A stretch of DNA of 55,593 bases from Lachnospiraceae bacterium (GCA_017476765.1 JAFUZE010000028.1:1-55593); one strand, 5' to 3'; counted from the first letter of the stretch, positions 30,009-39,165 are shown. Program-made: numbers and translations. The notes: generated by a model from the sequence alone, not told the origin.

Positions 30009-32609
30009 ATGAGAAAAAATATAATTAAGGCGGCAGTCGGAGTGATTGTCTTTGTGGCAGCGTTACTTTTGGCAGACCTGCTGATGAATCAGGGAAATTC
30101 CAATATGACAGTGGAGATGGGCAAGGCGAGCCTGCCGGTTGTTCGGATCGTATATGATGGAACAACGCTCAATACGATGCACGGCTATACGAAGCAGATG
30201 GAGGGGCAGTATCTGAAGGATTCCGTGTTCTGGCTTGGTGACGACAGAACCGTACGGCTGCAGGTGGAACCGTTCGATGCGTCCGTAAAGAGCATGGGCT
30301 TTGAGGTGCGTTCCACGGACGGACAGCGTCTGGTGGAGGACACGCCGATCGTGGACTATGCACAAAATCAGGATATGCTGGAGGCGGACTTTACGATCAA
30401 GGATTTGACGGATGCGGATACGGAGTATATGCTCACCGTGCTCCTGACGCTGGATGACGGAAGAACGGCTCGTTACTATACGCGGTTTATTCAGGGCACG
30501 GATTATCATATGCAGGAGATGCTTTCCTTTGCGCTGGATTTTCATAGACGGACGTTTGACAAGGAGGCGGCAAAGGAGATTACCCGCTATCTGGAGAGCA
30601 ATGCGGAGGGGGACAACACCAACTATGCACATGTGAACATTCACTCCAGCTTTGCACAGATCACATGGGGAGATCTGAAGATCAAAAAAGAGACGGAGCC
30701 GGAGATTACAGTACGCGATATCACGTCGCAGTTTGGCGTCATAGAGCTGTCCTATCAGGTGTCCATGCAGGATGGGCGGGAGAAGGATGAGTACACGGTC
30801 GCCGAGCGGTATCGCATCCGCTATGGCACGCAGCGCATGTATCTGCTCGATTTTGAGCGGGATATGGAGGTTCTCTTTGATCCGGAGCAGGCAGAGTACG
30901 GTTCCAACAAAATTTCCATCGGAATCGCCGACCCGGACATGGAGCTTGCGGAATGTGAAGGAGGCAACATCTTTGCATTTATCCAGTCAGGGCGCCTGTA
31001 CAGCTACAATCCTTCCGACAATAAGGTGACGACCGTTTTCAGCTTTTACGACAAGGAAAATAAAGATGTCAGGACGATGTACCCTGCGCACAATATTAAA
31101 ATTCTCGGCATTGAGGAGACCGGAAATATTCGCTTTATGGTGTATGGATATATGAACCGCGGAACGTATGAGGGAAGTGTCGGGGCACAGGTCTACTACT
31201 ATAACAGTATGCACAATACGATTGAGGAGGAGGTTTACATTCCGTATGGCAAATCGTATGAGCTTCTCGGGAAAAATATGGAGCAGCTGAGCTATGTGAG
31301 CAATACGAACCATCTGTTTTTGCTGCTCGACGGTATGCTGTATGACATTGACCTCGTGCAGAAATCTTATACGGAAATCGTATCCGGACTGACGGAAGGC
31401 GGCTATCAGGTGTCCAAAAGCAGCCGCATGGTTGTCTGGCAGAATGAGGAGGACTACAACGCCTGCACGGAGCTGACGTTGATGAATCTGGGCTCGCGGA
31501 CACAATCGATCATACAGGCGGGAGCAGGAGAATATATCAGACCGCTCGGCTTTATCGAGGAGGATCTGATTTACGGAGTGGCGTATAAGAAGGATTTGGC
31601 GACGGACGGCTTTGGGGGCATCCTGTTTCCGATGCATACGGTGCGGATACGGGGAGAAAGCGGCAATATTTTAAAGACCTATTCCGAGGAAGGCATCTAT
31701 GTGGTGGCGGCAGAGATTGTCGCGAACCAGATCAACCTGCGTCGTGTCAAGCGGGAAGGGGCAAATGTGGGAGAGGAGGAGCTGGACGCAGACACTGTTT
31801 CGATGAACGAAATTGATGTGACGGCATATTCCAGCGACGACTACGAGATGGTGAAGGACGACCAGATCGTGAACACGGAATCCACGGACAGCGGCAGTAA
31901 TACGCTGGAAGTAGTGGCGACGAAGGAATACGAGAAAATCCTTCAAATTGCGACAAAGAACTCGATCACGGAGAAAAGCCTGAAATTCCTGACGCCGAAG
32001 ATTGTTGCGTACGAGGGAGGAAGGGAGATTGCGCTCGAGAGCGAGAGTGCCCTCGATTACTGCTATGTGTACGGCCCGTATGGACTGGACAGCATCCGAC
32101 AGAATGAAAGCGAGGCCGTTCTGCGCGCAGATGAGCTGTTCGGCATGGTCTATGATAAAAGCGGAAACTATCTGTTCCGAAAAGGAACGATGCAGCTTCG
32201 CAATCAGATCATGAAAATTGAGGCGGCACAAAAGACCGAGGAGCGAAGCTCACTTGCCGTGTGCCTCGACACGATGCTCCTTGCGGAAGGTGTGACAAAG
32301 AACAGCGCCTATCTGCTGCAGCACGGCGGGACGGTCAAATCGATTCTCGAGGACAATCTGGAGGATGCCAGAGTGCTCGACCTGACAGGCTGCAGCGTGG
32401 ATATTGTCCTGTATTATGTCAACCAGGATATACCGGTACTGGCAAGCCTTGACAACAACGAGGCGGTGCTGATCGTCGGCTTCAATGAATTAAACACCGT
32501 GCTGATGGATCCTTCTACCGGAACAATCTACAAAAAGGGCATGAATGATTCGAGGGCGATGTTTGAGCAGGCGGGCAACCGGTTTGTGACTTATGTGAGA
32601 AATCCGTAA
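30009..32609 (+). CDS. Large membrane-anchored protein with degenerate C39-like C-terminus
   Basis: An 866-residue protein with one N-terminal membrane segment (AAVGVIVFVAALLLADLL); the rest is predicted outside the cell. Residues of about 40-250 look like beta-rich modules, and 270-620 contain repeated strand patterns (GRLYSYNPSDNKVTTVFSFY, GMLYDIDLVQKSYTEIVSGL) that suggest a propeller-like fold. The last ~120 residues resemble a C39-type papain-like peptidase: SSLAVCLDTMLLAEG with Cys752, then DIPVLASLDNNEAVLIVGFN and VLMDPSTG. The usual catalytic His before the hydrophobic VGF strand is Glu/Ala here. It may be an inactive binding domain. No family name is assigned. A downstream M29 peptidase gene follows within 60 bases. 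Confidence 0.75.
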   Translation: MRKNIIKAAVGVIVFVAALLLADLLMNQGNSNMTVEMGKASLPVVRIVYDGTTLNTMHGYTKQMEGQYLKDSVFWLGDDRTVRLQVEPFDASVKSMGFEVRSTDGQRLVEDTPIVDYAQNQDMLEADFTIKDLTDADTEYMLTVLLTLDDGRTARYYTRFIQGTDYHMQEMLSFALDFHRRTFDKEAAKEITRYLESNAEGDNTNYAHVNIHSSFAQITWGDLKIKKETEPEITVRDITSQFGVIELSYQVSMQDGREKDEYTVAERYRIRYGTQRMYLLDFERDMEVLFDPEQAEYGSNKISIGIADPDMELAECEGGNIFAFIQSGRLYSYNPSDNKVTTVFSFYDKENKDVRTMYPAHNIKILGIEETGNIRFMVYGYMNRGTYEGSVGAQVYYYNSMHNTIEEEVYIPYGKSYELLGKNMEQLSYVSNTNHLFLLLDGMLYDIDLVQKSYTEIVSGLTEGGYQVSKSSRMVVWQNEEDYNACTELTLMNLGSRTQSIIQAGAGEYIRPLGFIEEDLIYGVAYKKDLATDGFGGILFPMHTVRIRGESGNILKTYSEEGIYVVAAEIVANQINLRRVKREGANVGEEELDADTVSMNEIDVTAYSSDDYEMVKDDQIVNTESTDSGSNTLEVVATKEYEKILQIATKNSITEKSLKFLTPKIVAYEGGREIALESESALDYCYVYGPYGLDSIRQNESEAVLRADELFGMVYDKSGNYLFRKGTMQLRNQIMKIEAAQKTEERSSLAVCLDTMLLAEGVTKNSAYLLQHGGTVKSILEDNLEDARVLDLTGCSVDIVLYYVNQDIPVLASLDNNEAVLIVGFNELNTVLMDPSTGTIYKKGMNDSRAMFEQAGNRFVTYVRNP

Positions 32610-32666
32610 ACGAAAACAAAAACAAATGCAACCAAAAAACAAAAGCAAACAAGTGAGGGAGAACGT

Positions 32667-33782
32667 ATGGACGAACGAATTAAAACCTTAGCGCACAATC
32701 TTGTTCATTATTCGTGTAAGGTGGAAAAGGGAGACAAGGTGTATGTGCACTACACCGGAGCATCGACACAGCCGCTTGCGAGAGCCGTAATCAAGGAGGT
32801 GTATCAAAAGGGCGGAATCCCGTTTGTGCACTTTACCGATCCGCAGGTGCAGCGTGAGCTTCTGCTTCATTGCAGTGAGGAGCAGCTGACGCTCATGGCA
32901 GAGCTCGACAGCGAGGAAATGAGCCGGATGGACTGCTATATCGGTATCCGCGGCGGCGGCAATACGGCAGAGCTGTCCGATGTGCCGGAGGAGAACAGGA
33001 AGCTGTATAACAAGCTGTATATGGATCCCGTGCATCACAAAATCCGCGTGCCTAAGACAAGATGGGTCGTTCTGCGTTATCCGAACGAATCGATGGCACA
33101 GCTTGCGTCTGCCAGTCTGGAGGCGTTCGAGGACTTCTATTTCGATGTGTGCAACCTGGATTACGGGAAGATGGCGAAGGCGATGGAAGCCCTTGTAAAG
33201 CTGATGAATGAGACGGACAGGGTGCGCATTACGGCGGAGGGAACGGATTTGCGCTTTTCCATCAAGGACATTCCCGCCATTCCGTGTGCGGGTGAGATGA
33301 ACATTCCGGACGGGGAGGTGTTCACGGCACCGGTCAGAGACTCGGTAAACGGGACAATCCGTTACAATACGCCAAGTATTTATCAGGGCTTTACCTATGA
33401 GAACGTTACCCTGACCTTTGAGAACGGGAAAATCGTCAAAGCGACGGCGAACGATACCGAGCGCATCAATAAGCTGCTCGACTCGGATGAAGGAGCGCGC
33501 TATGTGGGAGAATTTGCAATCGGTGTCAACCCATATGTGCTCCGGCCGATGAAGGATATTCTTTTTGATGAGAAAATCTGCGGTTCGATTCACTTTACAC
33601 CGGGAAACTGCTATGAGGAAGCCCCGAACGGCAACGAATCGGTCATTCACTGGGATCTCGTGCTGATTCAGCGGCCGGAATACGGCGGCGGCGAAATTTA
33701 CTTTGATGACCGCCTGATTCGCAAGGACGGCAGATTCGTTGCGGAGGAGCTAAAGTGTCTCAATCCGGAAAATCTGATGTAA
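32667..33782 (+). CDS. M29 family aminopeptidase
   Basis: Metal-dependent aminopeptidase of family M29 (AmpS/PepS/AmpT type), releasing N-terminal amino acids from peptides in the cytoplasm. The 371 residues include TRWVVLRYPNESMAQLA and a metal-ligand set typical of the family: Glu in GEMNIPDGEVFTAP, Glu in YVGEFAIGVNP and His in GSIHFTPGNCYEEA. His-Trp-Asp in VIHWDLVLI and a final Asp pair (FDDRLIRKDGRF) complete it. The ribosome site gagggaga is clear. There is no signal peptide. Confidence 0.93.
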   Translation: MDERIKTLAHNLVHYSCKVEKGDKVYVHYTGASTQPLARAVIKEVYQKGGIPFVHFTDPQVQRELLLHCSEEQLTLMAELDSEEMSRMDCYIGIRGGGNTAELSDVPEENRKLYNKLYMDPVHHKIRVPKTRWVVLRYPNESMAQLASASLEAFEDFYFDVCNLDYGKMAKAMEALVKLMNETDRVRITAEGTDLRFSIKDIPAIPCAGEMNIPDGEVFTAPVRDSVNGTIRYNTPSIYQGFTYENVTLTFENGKIVKATANDTERINKLLDSDEGARYVGEFAIGVNPYVLRPMKDILFDEKICGSIHFTPGNCYEEAPNGNESVIHWDLVLIQRPEYGGGEIYFDDRLIRKDGRFVAEELKCLNPENLM

Positions 33783-33786
33783 GCAG

Positions 33787-34284
33787 TTATGCGTTTTGTT
33801 TTCCGATGTCAAAAATTCTGCTGCGGTATTTGCCGAGGACAAACAGCAGGAGCATGCCGAGTACATAGCAGGAAATCACTTCCCCGATGCCGACGGTCAG
33901 CATCAGATAAGGAATGCTGTCGGGCACGCCGTACACATAGGAAAGTACAAACGGGACAATGAGCGTATTGGCGGCGATGGGCGGAAGCGGTGTGAGCCAC
34001 TTGAATTTGCGAAGTGCATAAGTTCCGAGCGCGCCGAGCAGTGTCGCAAGACTTCCGAATACGATATCCCAGAGAGCACAGCCGGTCAGAAAATTGCTGA
34101 GCATACACCCGATGAACAGACCGGGGATTGCCGCCGGCGTAAAGTACGGAAGGATTGTCAGTGCTTCGGAAAAACGGACTTGAATGGCGCCGTTTGCCAG
34201 ACCAAGCAGGTTGGCGACATAGGTCAGTACGACATAAAGAGCAGCGATGAGCGCTGCCTGAGTGATAAAAAGTGTTTTTTTCAT
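33787..34284 (-). CDS. queT: QueT-family transporter (queuosine precursor)
   Basis: Membrane S-component of an ECF-type transporter, proposed in this family to import a queuosine precursor such as preQ0 or preQ1. The 165 residues have about five membrane helices and the family pattern AIQVRFSEALTILPYFTPAAIPGLFIG. CALWDIVFGSLATLLGALGTY and PFVLSYVYGVPDSIPYL follow. The start at 34284 follows aaaggagaa. It needs a shared ECF energizing module that is not in this window. Its mRNA leader has two stable hairpins and an A-rich tail, which may be a ligand-sensing element. Confidence 0.88.
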   Translation of the reverse strand: MKKTLFITQAALIAALYVVLTYVANLLGLANGAIQVRFSEALTILPYFTPAAIPGLFIGCMLSNFLTGCALWDIVFGSLATLLGALGTYALRKFKWLTPLPPIAANTLIVPFVLSYVYGVPDSIPYLMLTVGIGEVISCYVLGMLLLFVLGKYRSRIFDIGKQNA

Positions 34285-34370
34285 ATGCTGTTCTCCTTTA
34301 GTTTTGTTTTTTCTCCGCTTTTGCATCTCGCATGCGGATCGGTCAGGAAGGTCTCGAACTGACCGTCAGA
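34285..34370 (-). promoter_or_regulatory. Structured leader of queT, possible riboswitch
   Basis: Read on the minus strand, the ~85-base leader begins with the 7-bp hairpin CGGTCAG/CTGACCG (34365-34340). A TCCGC/GCGGA hairpin (34338-34314) with an inner GCAT/ATGC stem follows. Next comes an A-rich stretch that runs into the ribosome site. Transporter genes of this family are often under preQ1 riboswitches, and an A-rich 3' tail is a feature of class I, but the conserved loop sequence is absent. I therefore call it a leader of unknown class. Confidence 0.4.
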
Positions 34371-34374
34371 CGTT

Positions 34375-34402
34375 AGTATAGCACGACGTACGAAAAAGTC
34401 AA
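34375..34402 (-). promoter_or_regulatory. Promoter of queT
   Basis: Minus-strand TTGACT (34402-34397) and TATACT (34380-34375) with a 16-base spacer, placing the start near 34368 and fixing the leader length at about 85 bases. Confidence 0.65.
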
Positions 34403-34529
34403 TCTTTTTTCGCTTTTTCAAAAAAAGAGTGGAACAATGCATGGGGACTGTGGTATGATAGATAAAGATGCGCAAAACATTCATTTTAAAAGACATGAAT
34501 TGTGTCTTTGAGAACATAGGAGGATTTAA

Positions 34530-34952
34530 ATGAAGAAATTTTTTAGTGAATTTAAAGAGTTTATCAGCCGTGGCAATGTTATGGACATGGCGGTCGGTAT
34601 TATCATCGGCGGTGCTTTTACGAGCATCGTATCTTCACTGGTAGATGATATCATCAACCCGCTTCTGGGCTGTCTCGGAGGTATGAACTTTGATCAGTAC
34701 AGCCTCAAGCTGACGGGCGATGCCACGTTAAATTACGGTATGTTTATTTCGGCAGTCATCAACTTCTTTATTATGGCGCTTGTTATTTTTGTCATTATCA
34801 AGCTGATGAACAAGGCAAGCTCACTCGTTCCGAAGAAGAAAGAGGAAGTGGAAGAGGTGCCGAAGATCAAAAAGTGTACATACTGCAAGAGCGAGATTGA
34901 CATTGAGGCAACGAGATGCCCGCACTGTACATCAATTCTGGAAGATAAATAA
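34530..34952 (+). CDS. mscL: MscL mechanosensitive channel with C-terminal zinc ribbon
   Basis: Large-conductance mechanosensitive channel that opens under high membrane tension to release solutes. The channel part shows FKEFISRGNVMDMAVGIIIG (first helix) and the periplasmic loop. The second helix (ISAVINFFIMALVIFVIIKL) ends in a basic cluster. Instead of the usual short helical bundle, the C-terminus continues to KKCTYCKSEIDIEATRCPHC, a CxxC...CxxC zinc ribbon, giving 140 residues. The ribosome site ataggagg is strong. The added ribbon could stabilise or regulate the cytoplasmic end; that is inference. Confidence 0.93.
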   Translation: MKKFFSEFKEFISRGNVMDMAVGIIIGGAFTSIVSSLVDDIINPLLGCLGGMNFDQYSLKLTGDATLNYGMFISAVINFFIMALVIFVIIKLMNKASSLVPKKKEEVEEVPKIKKCTYCKSEIDIEATRCPHCTSILEDK

Positions 34953-34989
34953 AAGAAGAAACATTTTGAAAAAGTAACCGGGTGATCGG

Positions 34990-36909
34990 ATGAATATTTG
35001 GACACAAAGCTGCGGGTTTGTACTTTTGTGCGTACTCTTTCTTTTTTACCGGCAGCAGAAGAAAATACAGCTGAATACCGAGAAAGCCTTTGGGTGGGTG
35101 TTCTGTGCGGCCACCGTATGCATTACTTTGGATATCCTTTCCATTGTAGCATTGAACTACGCACAAATACTGCCCGAATGGTTTGTCCTGTTTGTGTGTA
35201 AGACCTATCTGGTCTCGCTGGAGATCGTTGCATTCGGCGGTCTGATGTATGTCTGTATCGATATCTTTGATAAAAAAGCAGGATATAAAAAGACGATCAG
35301 AAACTGTCTGGCTGCGGTTGTGATCGGGGCGGCACTGATTTACGCTCTCCCGATCTACTATTATGTCGAGGAGGACGGGCTTGAGGTCTACACATACGGT
35401 CCAAGTACGAGTGCGACGTATGTCGTGGTTCTGATTTTGATTCAGCTGACGCTCTTTTTTACGGTCAGCCAGAAAAAGAAGCTGAATGCAAACAGGCGGA
35501 GTGCGGTGCAGAGCTGGATGATCATCTGGATTATTGCAGCACTGATTCAGTTTTTTAACCGCCAGCTGCTCGTTGTCGGTTTTGCCGGTGCAATCGGCAT
35601 TATGATTTTGTACATTCGTCTGGAAAACCCGGAGACGAATCTGGACAGAAAATCCGGGCTGTTCAATCAGAGTGCGCTGCAGGATTACCTGAAGCAGATT
35701 TACGGAAAAGAGCGCAGATATGCAGTGCTGTCACTGTTTTTTGACTATTCTCTCGATAAGAGCAATCTCGGGGAGACGGAGGATGAAATCAGTGTCGATG
35801 TCATTCACTATCTCTCGGAGATTGAAGATGCGCTGCTTTTTAAATACAGCGAGGATGAAATGGTCTTGATCTTTGATGACATCAAGAAGGCCGTCGGCAG
35901 CGTAGAAATGCTGCAAAGCCGGTTCGAGAGCGGATGGGGCAAGGACGATGCGATTGTTCTTCACCCGTTTCGGATCTTCCTGCCGGATATCCGTATGGCG
36001 CGTTCGGCAAAGGATGTACTCCCGCTGATGAAGTACGTCAGGGAGATCAGCCGGGATAACCGCCGCGATTATGTGGAGAGCGATCTGGTTGCTGTGGATA
36101 AGCAGATGGTCGAGAAGATGTATCAGGAACGCGAGACGGAAAAGCTGATTCTTGAGGCGATCGAGCAAAACCGGATCGAGGTGTATTACCAGCCGATTTA
36201 TTCCACACAGGAGCACCGCTTTACCTCTGCGGAGGCTTTGGTGCGTATGAAGGATGAAAAGGGAGCGCTCGTCTCGCCGGGTGTCTTTATCAGTGTAGCG
36301 GAGAAAAACGGCATGATCATCAAGCTCGGTGAGATCGTGTTTGAAAAGGTCTGTCAGTTTATCCAGAAAAAGAAACCGGAGCAGTACGGCATACATTATA
36401 TCGAGGTCAATCTGTCCGTTGTGCAGTGTGCCTATACTTATCTGGCGGAGGATTATATTAAGATTATGGAGCAGTACAACATTCCGCCGAGACTGATCAA
36501 TCTGGAGATTACGGAGTCGGCTTCGTTAAGTGCCAAAAAGACGCTGCTTGACAACATGAAATGTCTGATGAACTATGGCGTGAAATTCTCCCTAGACGAT
36601 TTCGGAACCGGTCAGTCCAACCTGAATTATATTGTGGACATGCCTGTCGATATTGTCAAATTTGACAAGGATATGACGAACGCCTATTTCGAGAATGGCA
36701 AGGCAAAGTACGTTATGGATGCGGCGATGCATATGATTCACGGTATGAATCTGGAGATTGTCTCGGAGGGAATTGAGACGGAGAAGCAGTTCCGCACGAT
36801 GGAGGAGCTCGGAATCAACTATATTCAAGGCTACTATTTCTCAAAGCCGCTTCCAGAGGATGAATTTCTGACCTTTCTGTATCGGGAATGTGTGAAGGAA
36901 GGAAAATAA
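34990..36909 (+). CDS. Membrane EAL-domain c-di-GMP phosphodiesterase with degenerate GGDEF
   Basis: Predicted c-di-GMP-degrading enzyme. The 639 residues start with a multi-helix membrane sensor (about residues 1-210, roughly six to seven spans). A degenerate GGDEF domain follows, in which the GGDEF position reads SEDEM (FKYSEDEMVLIF). The EAL domain has its key residues: SAEALVRMKD, EVNLS, LEITES, SLDDFGTG, VKFDKDM, SEGIET and QGYYF. The GGDEF part is likely a non-cyclizing regulatory domain, while the EAL part looks active. It begins 37 bases after mscL and may be co-transcribed with it. Confidence 0.93.
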   Translation: MNIWTQSCGFVLLCVLFLFYRQQKKIQLNTEKAFGWVFCAATVCITLDILSIVALNYAQILPEWFVLFVCKTYLVSLEIVAFGGLMYVCIDIFDKKAGYKKTIRNCLAAVVIGAALIYALPIYYYVEEDGLEVYTYGPSTSATYVVVLILIQLTLFFTVSQKKKLNANRRSAVQSWMIIWIIAALIQFFNRQLLVVGFAGAIGIMILYIRLENPETNLDRKSGLFNQSALQDYLKQIYGKERRYAVLSLFFDYSLDKSNLGETEDEISVDVIHYLSEIEDALLFKYSEDEMVLIFDDIKKAVGSVEMLQSRFESGWGKDDAIVLHPFRIFLPDIRMARSAKDVLPLMKYVREISRDNRRDYVESDLVAVDKQMVEKMYQERETEKLILEAIEQNRIEVYYQPIYSTQEHRFTSAEALVRMKDEKGALVSPGVFISVAEKNGMIIKLGEIVFEKVCQFIQKKKPEQYGIHYIEVNLSVVQCAYTYLAEDYIKIMEQYNIPPRLINLEITESASLSAKKTLLDNMKCLMNYGVKFSLDDFGTGQSNLNYIVDMPVDIVKFDKDMTNAYFENGKAKYVMDAAMHMIHGMNLEIVSEGIETEKQFRTMEELGINYIQGYYFSKPLPEDEFLTFLYRECVKEGK

Positions 36910-36948
36910 ATGCACCCGCTTTCAAACAGTGAGGCATAAAACATAAAG

Positions 36949-36980
36949 ATGACCACCGGCTGATGTCGGTGGTCATTTTC
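36949..36980. terminator. Terminator between EAL gene and prs
   Basis: ATGACCACCG (36949-36958) pairs with CGGTGGTCAT (36967-36976), followed by TTTCG. It lies between two convergent genes and likely serves the EAL transcript; on the minus strand the A-rich side gives a weaker T-run for prs. Confidence 0.75.
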
Positions 36981-36997
36981 GTGTCTGTTTGTAATCC

Positions 36998-38182
36998 TTA
37001 CATATCGCCGGATTTGTAGCGATTCACAAGGTTCTGGATTCGGTCGCTTGGATTGAGCAGGTCGCTGATGGACGTATCGTGATTTAACGTATCGATAATG
37101 TAAGCGATATATTTGCTCAGGTCGCAGCCTATGTAATACGGACGCTCTAAAAGCTCCGGTGTCTGATAAACGAGGTTGGTGGTAAGTACCTTATCGATGT
37201 AGCCGTCCTCGTAAGCCTTGTCAAATTTCTCCAGTCCGTTTGTAAACAGCCCGAAGGTTGCGAAAGCGAAGATACGGCGTGCTTTTCTCTTCTTTAACTC
37301 GTATGCGACCTCAAGCATGCTCTCACCGGAGGAAATCATATCATCGATGATAATCATATCCTTGCCCTCGACGCTCGTTCCGAGGAATTCGTGTGCAACG
37401 ATCGGATTGCGGCCGTTCACGATGCGCGTATAGTCGCGGCGTTTGTAGAACATACCCATATCCAACCCGAGCACATTGGCGGTGTAGATCGCTCTTGCCA
37501 TGCCGCCCTCATCCGGACTGATAATCATCATGTGGTCGGAGTCGATCTGCAGATCCTTTACGTTTGCGAGAAGCCCTTTGATGAACTGATAAGCCGGCTG
37601 CACCGTCTCGAATCCGTGCAGAGGAATTGCATTCTGGACACGTGGGTCGTGCGCATCAAATGTGATAATGTTATCCACGCCCATGCGCACCAGCTCCTGA
37701 AGGGCGATCGCACAGTCGAGAGACTCACGGGAGCTTCTCTTGTGCTGTCTGCTTTCATATAGGAAAGGCATGATGACCGTGATACGGCGTGCTTTACCGC
37801 CGACTGCAGCGATCAGACGTTTCAAATCCTGATAATGGTCATCCGGTGACATGTGGTTTTCATATCCGCTCAGAGAATAGGTGAGCGAGTAGTTGCAGAC
37901 ATCTACAAGAAAATATAAGTCGTGTCCTCGGACGGATTCCAAAATCTCGCCCTTTGCCTCGCCGGAGCCGAAGCGCGGAACCTTTGTCTGCAAAATATAG
38001 GAATCTCTCTGGTAACCGGAGAATGCGAGACTGTCCTTATGTGTGCTCTCCCGCTCGGTTCTCCAGTCAACCAGATACTGATTGACCTTATCGCCTAAGG
38101 ACTGGCAGCCCTTGAGAGGAATGATTCCCAGAGCACCTACCGGGATGGTTTCCAAGTTTCTCATGTCTTCACGTCTTCCCAT
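36998..38182 (-). CDS. prs: Ribose-phosphate pyrophosphokinase
   Basis: PRPP synthetase, which transfers pyrophosphate from ATP to ribose 5-phosphate to feed nucleotide, histidine and NAD synthesis. Motifs seen are VIMPFLYESRQHKRSSRESLDC, VDNIITFDAHDPRVQNAIPL, the ISPDEGGMARA region and the PRPP loop MIIIDDMISSGESML. At 394 residues it is longer than the classic ~315-residue enzyme and matches the longer clostridial form. The ATG at 38182 follows gtgagga; a GTG at 38197 lies on that site, and an ATG at 38164 is also possible. It follows the dnaC-like gene by 12 bases on the same strand. Confidence 0.9.
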   Translation of the reverse strand: MGRREDMRNLETIPVGALGIIPLKGCQSLGDKVNQYLVDWRTERESTHKDSLAFSGYQRDSYILQTKVPRFGSGEAKGEILESVRGHDLYFLVDVCNYSLTYSLSGYENHMSPDDHYQDLKRLIAAVGGKARRITVIMPFLYESRQHKRSSRESLDCAIALQELVRMGVDNIITFDAHDPRVQNAIPLHGFETVQPAYQFIKGLLANVKDLQIDSDHMMIISPDEGGMARAIYTANVLGLDMGMFYKRRDYTRIVNGRNPIVAHEFLGTSVEGKDMIIIDDMISSGESMLEVAYELKKRKARRIFAFATFGLFTNGLEKFDKAYEDGYIDKVLTTNLVYQTPELLERPYYIGCDLSKYIAYIIDTLNHDTSISDLLNPSDRIQNLVNRYKSGDM

Positions 38183-38193
38183 GAAAATTGTCC

Positions 38194-39165
38194 TCACTTT
38201 CTGTGTGCAATTCTTTTTTTGAACATGCGTATATCCTTACCGGATAATTTAAATAGCTTGAAGTTGCTGCTGATACGAGAGAAGATGCGATCCGAGTACC
38301 GATCTCTCAGCTCTTCCAGAGAAAGATTGGTGGAAATGATCGTTGCGCGCCTTGCCAGATGTCTTTCATTCAGAATCGAGAAAAGACTCGATGCGACGAA
38401 GGCGTTCGTCAGCTCCGTTCCCAGATCGTCGATAATGAGCAGCTCACACCCTGCCAGATCCCCGCTAAGACCGGTCAGCTCGTCCTTCGACCTTGCGTCA
38501 AAGGTAGCCTTTGCCAACAAATCAAAGAGTGCGCCGGCACTGAAATAGATGACAGAGTGCCCGAGATCCAGCAATTCTATAGCAATACAATTAGAAAGAA
38601 ATGAATTTCCCGTACCTACTGTACCATAAAAAAATATATTTTGGTAGTCCAACTTAAAATCTTGTACGAATTTTTTGGAAAATTCCGTCGCACGACGAAA
38701 TCTGTCTAAATCCGCCCCCTCATAATACTCATACGACAGCGTCGAAAAGTTTTCCTTCTCAAGCATGTCGGAGAGATTCGACTGCCTGTACAGAAAATCG
38801 ATGATCCGCTGCTCGAAGCATTGGCACTTTACATTGCCCCGGTAGCCGGTGTCCTGACAAAGCGGGCAGTCGTAGATCGGATCGAGGTAATCCTCGGCAA
38901 ATCCGTTTTCGGTCAAAAGCTTTTTTTTCTGATCGGAGAGCGCATGGAGCCGAACCTTCATCTCGCTTAGCGCATCGGTATCGCCGAGCAGAAGCTTCTT
39001 GCCCTGCGCAACGCAAAGAGAGGAGATAGAAGCCTCTATCTCCTGAAATTCCGGAATGCGTTTGTATACCGTCTCAAGACGCTCCAAGTGAAGCTGACGG
39101 TTGTGAAATTGTGTGCGCTCATAACGGCGCATAATCGCATCATACTGTGCATTGGAAAGTGCCAC
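38194..39165 (-). CDS. DnaC/DnaI-like helicase-loader ATPase with altered Walker A
   Basis: AAA+ protein of the DnaC/DnaI/IstB type, expected to load the replicative helicase during initiation. The 323 residues include an N-terminal zinc-finger-like region (DCPLCQ..NVKCQC pattern, DPIYDCPLCQDTGYRGNVKC), then the ATPase domain. Walker A reads GTVGTGNSFLSN, so the invariant lysine is Asn187 (codon AAT). Walker B is LLIIDDLGTE, and the sensor/arginine region RISSNFKLFKLSGKDIR follows. The GTG start at 39165 has aaggagg upstream; an earlier in-frame ATG is not needed. It is downstream of the DnaD-like gene in one operon. Confidence 0.88.
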   Translation of the reverse strand: MALSNAQYDAIMRRYERTQFHNRQLHLERLETVYKRIPEFQEIEASISSLCVAQGKKLLLGDTDALSEMKVRLHALSDQKKKLLTENGFAEDYLDPIYDCPLCQDTGYRGNVKCQCFEQRIIDFLYRQSNLSDMLEKENFSTLSYEYYEGADLDRFRRATEFSKKFVQDFKLDYQNIFFYGTVGTGNSFLSNCIAIELLDLGHSVIYFSAGALFDLLAKATFDARSKDELTGLSGDLAGCELLIIDDLGTELTNAFVASSLFSILNERHLARRATIISTNLSLEELRDRYSDRIFSRISSNFKLFKLSGKDIRMFKKRIAHRK

